Assembly (NCBI GenBank): GCA_030044455.1
Contig: JASHVU010000317.1
Coordinates: 1 to 5,145, forward strand
Length of the DNA: 5,145 bases
Direction: 5' to 3'
Source of the DNA: Acidobacteriaceae bacterium
GTDB lineage: Bacteria; Acidobacteriota; Terriglobia; Terriglobales; Acidobacteriaceae
The notes beneath the pieces were generated by a model, which was not told the origin of the DNA, did not search any database, and saw only the letters and a list, made by a program, of their open reading frames with translations. This document shows, piece by piece, positions 1 to 5,145 of this stretch (its first letter is position 1; each line of letters starts with the position of its first letter). The position numbers and the translations under genes are program-made.

Positions 1-948
1 CAGTTGGAAGCCGCGCAAGTTATGGAGATCGGTGAGCGCGTCGCGCAGCGAGAGATCGCGTACTTCGGTTTCCATTGCATTGATTCGCCGCGCGAGGTAG
101 ATCAGGATCGCGGAACTGATTATGACTGCTACGGTGCCGAGAGTGGCTGTCGTGTAATAGGCCGGCATGCGGTTTTCGATGATGAAATGTGCGCGTAATG
201 CCTCGCGAACATAGGGCAGCGCAAGAAGGAACGGCACCAGAATCCGGGCCACTTTGCTGCCCGACCCTTCTCCAACGAAGATATTGAGGATGCCTCTTTC
301 GGTTCTTCGCATCATCAGGACTGTGCTCACCAAAAGCAGACAGAGCATGGTTTGCGCCGAGGTTGGCACGGGCGTCTGCGAGTCAAATATGTGCGAAATT
401 GCGATGAAATGTCCTGTAGCAACAGTCAGGACAACAGCCGCCTGAAAGAGCGCCAGAAGATCGGCCACGGCCACCAGGGCAAATCTGCGCACCGAGAGAA
501 ACATCGCAGCGGTCCCAAGTGAGGCGAATCCGAGTGCGGATTGCATGGCCATTCTGCTCAATAAACTGGGCGAAGCAGGCTGACCAAGAACCACAACTGC
601 GTCAATTCCGAGCGAAACGTGAAACGAATATTCAAGAAGAACACCCAACGAAAAAATTGCGACAAAGCCGGCCAGCAGAATTGAAGTGATGCGGCGGATT
701 CCAGAATTGCGAAGATGAGAAAGAGCCAGGCTTAAGCAGGCGAGCGCAGTCAGAAGCATTGCCTGCAGATTCATGGGATTCCACTCGGGGAAGATATCCG
801 GGTCAATCGCATGAATCATCCATCTGGCGATGTTTGTAAGAATAACGAGAGCTGTTACGCCAAGGATGACACGCTCAGCCCCTGCCAGCTTATCGCTGAT
901 CTCGGAGTCGGGTTGGTTGCAAGGCAGTTCCTGGGGCAAATTGTACAC
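1..948 (-). CDS. Membrane-anchored GGDEF diguanylate cyclase, N-terminal part (3' end beyond the left edge)
   Basis: The frame stays open for 316 codons from a GTG at 948 to base 1, with a stop at 973-975 just upstream. The translation is strongly hydrophobic, with about eight predicted membrane helices near residues 27-48, 62-79, 89-107, 136-153, 156-184, 197-213, 233-250 and 266-286. A short linker follows, then LSLRDALTDLHNLRGFQL (299-316). This matches the opening of a GGDEF domain (DxLTxLxNxRxF: D303, L305, T306, N310, R312, F314). Such enzymes make cyclic di-GMP from two GTP at the inner membrane. The GGDEF signature itself is outside the window, so activity cannot be judged. The membrane part, including RTERGILNIF and ARILVPFLLALP (about 215-245), resembles unnamed sensor modules in front of GGDEF or histidine kinase domains; its signal is unknown. 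An even helix count would put both termini in the cytoplasm. GTG is the first usable start and has no clear Shine-Dalgarno; TTG at 939 is an alternative. The gene diverges from the ligase gene. Confidence 0.85.
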   Translation of the reverse strand, partial: MYNLPQELPCNQPDSEISDKLAGAERVILGVTALVILTNIARWMIHAIDPDIFPEWNPMNLQAMLLTALACLSLALSHLRNSGIRRITSILLAGFVAIFSLGVLLEYSFHVSLGIDAVVVLGQPASPSLLSRMAMQSALGFASLGTAAMFLSVRRFALVAVADLLALFQAAVVLTVATGHFIAISHIFDSQTPVPTSAQTMLCLLLVSTVLMMRRTERGILNIFVGEGSGSKVARILVPFLLALPYVREALRAHFIIENRMPAYYTTATLGTVAVIISSAILIYLARRINAMETEVRDLSLRDALTDLHNLRGFQL

Positions 949-1202
949 CGTTCGAAAGTAATCCCGGAGATGTTAGCTTTAACAGAGGTTTAATCTGGCT
1001 CCGCCTCCAGTTTATCGCGCCATCATCGTTACCAGACTAGAAATGTACCCCACTCTCATCCCTAAAAAGTGCCAGCCCTGATCCATGCACGGGTGATTCT
1101 CCTCAACTCTTTCGTGTTCTTTCAGCCTCCGGGCATCGCCATCGCCTCTTTGCGCTTGATACACTCTCGATTGGCCGTCTTTTCACGCAACCTGAGCTAA
1201 GA
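949..1202. other. Divergent intergenic region, no confident element
   Basis: These 254 bases separate the divergent starts of the GGDEF gene and the acyl-CoA ligase, so they must hold promoters for both unless transcription comes from elsewhere. I see no convincing -35/-10 pair on either strand. The most suggestive patch is AT-rich, at 976-993, with two TTTAA boxes around CAGAGG. No hairpin terminator, tRNA or plausible small gene was found. Confidence 0.5.
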
Positions 1203-2999
1203 ATGATTTCTCCCATATCGACAATCAACGATCTGTTTCTCCACCTGAGCGCGGCGTCAAATCCACGCGCCGTGCTCTGGCAGGATCCTTCTGGCCAATG
1301 GCAGCCAATTTCTTCTGATCAGATCTACCAGCGGGTGCGCGCACTTTCGCAGACCCTGCTCTCGTGGGGCGCAAGTAAGGGCGATCGCATTGCCTTGATC
1401 GGCGAAAACCGCTGGGAGTGGGCAGTGTCGGATTTCGCCATCCTGGCCATTGGCGCAGCTGATGTGCCCATTTATCCCACGCTCACCGGCGAACAGGTTG
1501 CAGTCCTGCTGCGCGACGCCGATTGCCGCATTGCCATTGTGTCAACGCGTCAGCAGTTCGACAAGCTTAACTCTGTTCGCGAAAAAACAAATCTCGAGCG
1601 AATCGTGATGATGGACTCGCCCGCACCCGAGGGCGCGATTGCCATGAGCGGGATTCTTGCGGACGCGGATGCGGCCGGCGGCGAACGAGATCCTGTCTTC
1701 GACGCCCGCGCCCGTTCCGTTGCCCCGGGCGATCTGGCAACTCTCATCTACACTTCCGGCACAACGGGAGAGCCCAAGGGCGTTGCGCTTACGCACGGAA
1801 ACATCGCTTCAAACCAGAATGTTGCCGGGGTCGATTTTCACTTTGACTCAAACGACGCCTGCATCTCATTCCTCCCGCTTTCACACATTACTGCCCGCGC
1901 CCTCGACTACGTGATGTACAACTACGGCGCACAGATCGCCTACTGCTCGCAGTTCGACAAGCTTCCCCAGGCCATGAAGGAAGTGAGGCCCACGGTCATT
2001 GTCGGCGTTCCGCGGGTCTTTGAAAAGATTCGACAGGCGGTGGAAGAAAAATCGAGCGTTTCGCCCGTCAAAAAGCGAATTTTGGCCTGGGCGCTGCGCG
2101 TAGGCGCGCGTTCAGGCGGCACAGTCTACGCCGGTGGACAGCCGTCGTCGCTTCTGTGGAAGCTCGCAAACAAGCTGGCTTACTCGAAGGTGCGCGAGGC
2201 GTTCGGCGGCCGTGTACGCATATTTATTTCGGGTGGCGCACCCCTGGGCATCGATACCGCGCGATGGTTTGCATCGGTCGGCATCGCGCTCTGGGAAGGA
2301 TACGGACTTACTGAGACATCGCCGGTGATTGCCCTCAATACGCCTGTGAAGCAAAAGATGGGCTCTGTGGGCGCGCCTCTGGCCAATGTGGAGTTGAAGT
2401 TTGCCCAAGATGGGGAATTGCTGGCGCGCGGTCCTTCAGTCTTTGCGGGGTACTGGCAGAAACCGGCCGTCAATGCCGAATGCCTCGACTCCGAAGGGTG
2501 GTTCCGCACTGGCGACATTGCACATCTCGACCAGGACGGATTCCTCTTTATTACGGATCGCAAAAAGGAGCTGCTGAAGACGTCGGGCGGCAAACTGGTG
2601 GCTCCGCAGCCAATCGAAAACAAGCTCAAGAATTCCGTCCTTGTCTCCCAGGCCGCGCTGGTGGGCGACAAACACAAGTTCGTTTCAGTCTTGATCGCGC
2701 CCAATTTTCAGGCGCTTGAATTGTGGGCACAAAAACAAGGCGTCAAAGCGAGCTCGCGGGAAGAACTGGTGCGCGACAGCCAGGTGATTGCTCTTTATGG
2801 CGAACTGGTCCACGAGGTGAACAACGGACTGGCTAACTTTGAGACGCTCAAGCGGTTCCGCGTGGTGGCGGATGAGTGGACGCAGGAATCGGGGGTGCTG
2901 ACCCCCTCAATGAAGCTCAAGCGCCGTGTGATTACCGATCGCTACGCCGGTGTGGTCGCCGAACTCTACGCCGACGAAGCAACTTCACACGGCCTATAG
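1203..2999 (+). CDS. Long-chain fatty acid-CoA ligase (AMP-forming, FadD15/FAA1-like)
   Basis: This 598-residue member of the ANL adenylating superfamily would activate fatty acids with ATP to acyl-AMP and then to acyl-CoA, feeding beta-oxidation or lipid synthesis. The phosphate-binding loop YTSGTTGEPKG lies at 183-193, YGLTETSP (adenine/acyl-AMP site) at 367-374, GWFRTGD at 432-438 with the ribose-binding Asp438, and the hinge DRKKELLKTSGGK at 452-464. The C-terminal LTPSMKLKRR (566-575) holds the probable catalytic lysine, K571. The length and the GENRWEW stretch (67-73) fit the roughly 600-residue long-chain group rather than the shorter acetyl- or medium-chain ligases. All core motifs are intact. 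The ATG start gives a normal N-terminus (TINDLFLHLSAASNPRAV), but only a weak AAG precedes it and there is no real Shine-Dalgarno. The last 68 bases overlap the opposite-strand membrane protein gene. Exact chain-length preference cannot be read from sequence. Confidence 0.95.
   Translation: MISPISTINDLFLHLSAASNPRAVLWQDPSGQWQPISSDQIYQRVRALSQTLLSWGASKGDRIALIGENRWEWAVSDFAILAIGAADVPIYPTLTGEQVAVLLRDADCRIAIVSTRQQFDKLNSVREKTNLERIVMMDSPAPEGAIAMSGILADADAAGGERDPVFDARARSVAPGDLATLIYTSGTTGEPKGVALTHGNIASNQNVAGVDFHFDSNDACISFLPLSHITARALDYVMYNYGAQIAYCSQFDKLPQAMKEVRPTVIVGVPRVFEKIRQAVEEKSSVSPVKKRILAWALRVGARSGGTVYAGGQPSSLLWKLANKLAYSKVREAFGGRVRIFISGGAPLGIDTARWFASVGIALWEGYGLTETSPVIALNTPVKQKMGSVGAPLANVELKFAQDGELLARGPSVFAGYWQKPAVNAECLDSEGWFRTGDIAHLDQDGFLFITDRKKELLKTSGGKLVAPQPIENKLKNSVLVSQAALVGDKHKFVSVLIAPNFQALELWAQKQGVKASSREELVRDSQVIALYGELVHEVNNGLANFETLKRFRVVADEWTQESGVLTPSMKLKRRVITDRYAGVVAELYADEATSHGL
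2891..2906. repeat. Perfect 6-bp hairpin inside the 3' end of the ligase gene
   Basis: GGGGGT and ACCCCC form a perfect GC-rich stem around a 4-base loop, GCTG. It sits in the codons for the ligase's catalytic-lysine motif (GVLTP). On the minus strand it lies about 25 bases past the stop codon of the converging membrane protein gene. No T-run follows on either strand, so it is not a standard intrinsic terminator. It may only reflect codon choice. Confidence 0.4.
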
Positions 3000-3576
3000 G
3001 TTTACCCAGGCGGCGTTCAAAAAACATCCGCTTGTTCCACAACGCTTTTATACCGCGGAAGAACGGCGCACCCCAGACGCCGACCGCCAGAATGCTGCCA
3101 AAGAGAATCACTGCATCGATGCTTTCCCGGCCGGTCGACCAGTAGGCATCCGGCTCCAGATTGAGCCAGAGCGCGAACTCGTCCAGCGTAAGCGCCGCAC
3201 CCACCCCGTAACTCACCGCCATGAGTCGGCTCAAGAAGATCGAAGTAGGCGAGTGCGATCGGCCCAGGTCGAGCAACCAGCCATAGCCCACCAGCAGCAG
3301 AATCAAGATTCCCCAAACCAGATGGTGGATATGCAATCCCCGCACCACCACCCATTGGAAATGCCCTTGATGGTTCACGATCCGGTGAACCAGAATCCGC
3401 ACGCCCAGAAAGGTAATCAAAAAAGATACTGAGGCGATAAACATGCGCCGTCGCGGCCGGTCAGGGATGGTTGTGTGAACAAGAAGACCGAGGCGTGTTA
3501 ACTGCAGCAGTACCAGCAAAACGATGACTACTACGCTGACAAATGCCAGCAGCAGCAATGCTCCAATACCAGGCAT
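2932..3576 (-). CDS. Small multi-pass membrane protein of unknown function, HIHH motif
   Basis: The product is 214 residues with about five membrane helices, near 5-27, 45-66, 84-103, 114-132 and 152-172. Conserved-looking blocks are GLHIHHLVWGI (80-90; His82, His84 and His85 at the entry to helix 3), GAALTLDEFALWL (126-138; adjacent Asp132 and Glu133 at the end of helix 4), and DAYWSTGRESIDAV (143-156). From memory, similar proteins with an HIHH...LTLDE...YWS pattern are annotated only as hypothetical membrane proteins, including in actinobacteria; I know of no assigned function. The clustered His and acidic residues could bind a metal or a lipid headgroup, but that is inference. The ATG at 3576 is the first start after an in-frame TGA and has no visible Shine-Dalgarno. 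The last 22 residues hold ten arginines and are encoded antisense to the ligase 3' end. Codon pattern and hydrophobicity favour this frame over the long opposite-strand frame. Confidence 0.8.
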   Translation of the reverse strand: MPGIGALLLLAFVSVVVIVLLVLLQLTRLGLLVHTTIPDRPRRRMFIASVSFLITFLGVRILVHRIVNHQGHFQWVVVRGLHIHHLVWGILILLLVGYGWLLDLGRSHSPTSIFLSRLMAVSYGVGAALTLDEFALWLNLEPDAYWSTGRESIDAVILFGSILAVGVWGAPFFRGIKALWNKRMFFERRLGKPIGRVKLLRRRRVRRPHRRSDR

Positions 3577-3640
3577 GAATCTATTGAATCACGCGAAGGC
3601 GGGCTAGTGAAAGCGCCGGTCCGGACTCCGGGCCTGTCTT

Positions 3641-3675
3641 TGATCCATGATCCCTGACCCCTGATCTCTGAACAC
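3641..3675. repeat. Degenerate heptanucleotide tandem repeat, five units
   Basis: Five consecutive 7-base units start at 3641, 3648, 3655, 3662 and 3669: TGATCCA, TGATCCC, TGACCCC, TGATCTC, TGAACAC. All start with TGA and keep C at position 5. The array lies between the starts of the membrane protein and phosphofructokinase genes. A single similar stretch, TGATCCATG, occurs at 1079-1087. Short heptamer arrays are known in intergenic DNA of several bacterial phyla. No function can be assigned here. Confidence 0.65.
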
Positions 3676-3721
3676 TCGCCGCCCCGTGACCAGGCTCACG
3701 ATTCACCTTTACAGGGCAAGG

Positions 3722-3732
3722 TAAACTGTTTA
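3722..3732. repeat. Short perfect palindrome upstream of pfp, possible operator
   Basis: TAAAC-T-GTTTA is a perfect 5-bp inverted repeat around one base, 75 bases before the phosphofructokinase ATG. It overlaps the most promoter-like stretch of this region: TTTACA at 3708-3713 could be a -35 box, though no good -10 box follows at the right spacing. TTTAC at 3708-3712 also pairs with GTAAA at 3721-3725. A regulator-binding site is possible but unproven. Confidence 0.3.
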
Positions 3733-3793
3733 AGGCGTTAAGAGCGGCGGTCCCATCCCCGTCGGACGCATATTCTGAACAGTGAAGCACAAG

Positions 3794-3798
3794 AGGAG
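3794..3798 (+). promoter_or_regulatory. Shine-Dalgarno site of the phosphofructokinase gene
   Basis: AGGAG, inside AAGAGGAGAA, ends 9 bases before ATG 3808 but only 3 bases before the in-frame TTG 3802. This spacing decides for the ATG start. It is the only strong ribosome binding site seen in the window. Confidence 0.8.
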
Positions 3799-3807
3799 AA
3801 TTTGACG

Positions 3808-4842
3808 ATGCGAGTTGCACTATTGACCGGCGGCGGCGATTGCCCCGGATTGAACGCTGTAATCTATGCAGCCGTGAAGAAGGGCATCAATCACTATGGA
3901 GATGAATTCATCGGTTTTTTGAACGGCTGGCGCGGCGTGCTCGACAACAATTTCATCCCGCTTACGCTGGAAAACATCGACGGCATTCAACTGAAGGGCG
4001 GCACTATTCTTCACTCATCGCGGACCAACGTGAAGAAGATTCCCGGCGGAATTGAGAAGGTGCAGGAAGTGCTGAAGGCCAACAAAATCGACGCGCTGAT
4101 TGCCCTGGGCGGCGATGATACCCAATCAGTGACGCTCTTCCTGAGCGAGAACGGCGTGCCTTCAGTGGGCGTGCCCAAGACGATTGACAACGATATTAGC
4201 GGTACCGATCAGACCTTCGGCTACGATACGGCCGTGTCGATTGCCACCGAAGCTGTGGATCGCATCCATACCACGGCCGACTCGCACAACCGCGTGATTG
4301 TAATCGAGGTGATGGGCCGCGACGCCGGCTGGATCGCTTACGCTTCAGGCATCGCGGGTGGGGCTCACGTCATTCTCGTCCCTGAAAAGGAAATCGACAT
4401 CGATCATGTCTGCGCGCTGCTCAAATACAACTATGATCACGGCAAGCACTACGGTGTAGTGGTTGTTGCCGAAGGTTGCCACCTGCCGGAAGTCGGACAG
4501 GTTGCCGATGCCACCCAGGTTGATTCCTTTGGCCATGCCCGGCTCTCGGGCATAGGCGAGGCTCTGGCCGACCTGATTGAGAAGAAAACCGGCTACGAAA
4601 CCCGCTCAGTGAACCTGGGCCACACCCAGCGTGGCGGCGTTCCCACGGCGTACGATCGGGTGCTGGGCCAGCGTTACGGGCTGCACGCCATCGATATGGT
4701 GCACCAGAAGAAATGGGGCCGCATCGCGGTTCTGCGCGGAACCGAAATCACCGATATCACCATCAAGGAAGCGATCGCAACCAATCGTCGCCTCGACCAG
4801 CGCTTCTTCGACGTGATTGCGGACCTCGAAGCCAAGGTCTAG
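3808..4842 (+). CDS. pfp: 6-phosphofructokinase, probably pyrophosphate-dependent (PfkA superfamily, group III type)
   Basis: This 344-residue cytoplasmic enzyme phosphorylates fructose 6-phosphate to fructose 1,6-bisphosphate. The phosphoryl-donor loop GGGDCPGLN (8-16) opens the protein. GGDDT (101-105) and PKTIDND (123-129) follow at the same numbering as E. coli PfkA, with catalytic base Asp127. Next come R162, MGR (169-171), E222, and QRGGVPTAYDR (274-284) for sugar phosphate binding. E. coli ATP-PFK has Gly at 104 and 124; here they are Asp104 and Lys124. The Asp/Lys pair marks pyrophosphate-dependent enzymes. Group III ATP enzymes can carry Lys124 but keep Gly104, so Asp104 is the deciding residue. 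A PPi enzyme is reversible and could serve both glycolysis and gluconeogenesis. The ATG start is set by the AGGAG site; TTG 3802 would add two residues (MT). The gene has a good ribosome binding site and its own terminator, so it is probably monocistronic. Annotation as ATP-dependent pfkA is the main alternative. Confidence 0.92.
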   Translation: MRVALLTGGGDCPGLNAVIYAAVKKGINHYGDEFIGFLNGWRGVLDNNFIPLTLENIDGIQLKGGTILHSSRTNVKKIPGGIEKVQEVLKANKIDALIALGGDDTQSVTLFLSENGVPSVGVPKTIDNDISGTDQTFGYDTAVSIATEAVDRIHTTADSHNRVIVIEVMGRDAGWIAYASGIAGGAHVILVPEKEIDIDHVCALLKYNYDHGKHYGVVVVAEGCHLPEVGQVADATQVDSFGHARLSGIGEALADLIEKKTGYETRSVNLGHTQRGGVPTAYDRVLGQRYGLHAIDMVHQKKWGRIAVLRGTEITDITIKEAIATNRRLDQRFFDVIADLEAKV

Positions 4843-4862
4843 GTGGTCAATCAGGCTCAATC

Positions 4863-4895
4863 AAAAGCCATCCCGAGTCGAGGGATGGCTTTTTG
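4863..4895 (+). terminator. Rho-independent terminator of the phosphofructokinase gene
   Basis: AAAAGCCATCCC (4863-4874) pairs perfectly with GGGATGGCTTTT (4882-4893) around a 7-base loop, followed by the end of a five-T run. It starts 20 bases after the pfp stop codon. The A-run on the left side gives only four U on the other strand, so bidirectional action would be weak. Confidence 0.9.
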
Positions 4896-4921
4896 TTGTA
4901 CTTGGCATTGAGATTCACATC

Positions 4922-5145
4922 ATGCAATATCGTCTTTACCAGCCGGCCGATTTTGCGCAGCTCTACGCTGTCGAGGAGATCTGCTTTCAACCGCCCTACA
5001 GGTTCAGCCGGTCATACATGCGCCAGGTCGTAACCAGTCCTGATACCGCAACCTGGATGGCCGAAGAAGGGGGTACGATCACCGGGTTCGCAGTTGTCGA
5101 AAGGTCACTTGAATCGAATCCGTCCACTTCGTACATCCAGACGAT
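4922..5145 (+). CDS. GNAT-family N-acetyltransferase, N-terminal part (cut by the right edge)
   Basis: The frame is open from ATG 4922 to the window edge, 74 codons. The start MQYRLYQPADFAQLYAVEEI and the following CFQPPYRFSRSYMRQ match strand 1 and helices 1-2 of RimI-like GNAT proteins (PADxxxLxxxExxCFxxPY). TATWMAEEGGTITGFAVVE (42-60) fits strands 2-3, and STSYIQT (68-74) the start of strand 4. The acetyl-CoA binding loop (Q/RxxGxG/A) is beyond the edge, so neither activity nor substrate can be stated; RimI-type ribosomal protein acetylation is only one option. The gene starts 27 bases after the pfp terminator. It has only a weak GAGA about 10 bases ahead of the ATG and no clear promoter, so its expression may depend on read-through or an unseen promoter. 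Confidence 0.82.
   Translation, partial: MQYRLYQPADFAQLYAVEEICFQPPYRFSRSYMRQVVTSPDTATWMAEEGGTITGFAVVERSLESNPSTSYIQT

Noticed and set aside
811..993. 60-codon plus-strand open frame across the left intergenic edge
   Set aside because: Most of it is antisense to the GGDEF protein's N-terminus. There is no ribosome site or recognisable product. The same holds for the small plus-strand frames at 4-198 and 254-445.
1160..1165. TACACT as a -10 box for the ligase
   Set aside because: No -35-like hexamer lies 16-18 bases upstream, and a single 4/6 match is expected by chance.
2180..2704. 174-codon minus-strand open frame
   Set aside because: It lies wholly inside the acyl-CoA ligase, which has intact motifs on the plus strand. 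The antisense product is Ser/Arg/Pro-rich and domain-free.
2950..3432. 160-codon plus-strand open frame
   Set aside because: It is antisense to the hydrophobic membrane protein gene. Its product is rich in Gln, His, Pro and Arg with no recognisable domain, as expected of a shadow frame.
3802..3804. TTG as the phosphofructokinase start
   Set aside because: It is only 3 bases from AGGAG and adds MT before MRVALLTGGG. The ATG at 3808 has normal spacing and gives the usual family N-terminus.
3581..3820. 79-codon minus-strand open frame in the gap before pfp
   Set aside because: It would run antisense through the pfp start, its Shine-Dalgarno site and the heptamer repeat. Its composition is not protein-like and it has no ribosome site.
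4713..5033. 106-codon plus-strand open frame running from pfp into the GNAT gene
   Set aside because: It is out of frame with both well-supported genes and would cross the terminator. It has no domain.
1..5145. A novel multi-gene system, mobile element, CRISPR array, tRNA or rRNA
   Set aside because: Genes alternate in strand with unrelated housekeeping or signalling roles. No direct-repeat array, transposase, integrase, terminal inverted repeat or structural RNA pattern was seen on either strand.

Overview
The window looks like bacterial chromosomal DNA, moderately GC-rich and densely coded. A tentative guess is Acidobacteriota. This rests on the pyrophosphate-type phosphofructokinase of about 344 residues, the FadD15-like acyl-CoA ligase, and a degenerate TGATCCC-like heptamer repeat between genes. 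None of these is proof, and no rRNA or marker gene is present to settle it.

Layout from left to right. (1) 1-948, minus strand: the N-terminal 316 codons of a membrane-anchored diguanylate cyclase. About eight membrane helices lead into the first motif of a GGDEF domain, and the catalytic part lies beyond the left edge. (2) 949-1202: a divergent intergenic region with no confident promoter. (3) 1203-2999, plus strand: a complete long-chain fatty acid-CoA ligase (AMP-forming). (4) 2932-3576, minus strand: a small five-helix membrane protein of unknown function. It converges on the ligase gene and overlaps its 3' end by 68 bp. (5) 3577-3807: an intergenic region holding five heptamer units, a small perfect palindrome and the Shine-Dalgarno site of the next gene. 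(6) 3808-4842, plus strand: a 6-phosphofructokinase whose active site carries the two substitutions (Asp104, Lys124) typical of pyrophosphate-dependent enzymes. A clear intrinsic terminator follows. (7) 4922-5145, plus strand: the N-terminal part of a GNAT acetyltransferase, cut by the right edge.

The genes do not form an obvious operon or joint system. They alternate in strand, and each seems to be its own transcription unit: c-di-GMP signalling, fatty acid activation, an unknown membrane protein, glycolysis/gluconeogenesis, and an acetyltransferase. I found no mobile element, CRISPR array, tRNA or defence cassette. The points most worth following are the PPi-type phosphofructokinase, the uncharacterised HIHH membrane protein with its Arg-rich tail encoded antisense to the ligase, and the intergenic repeat.
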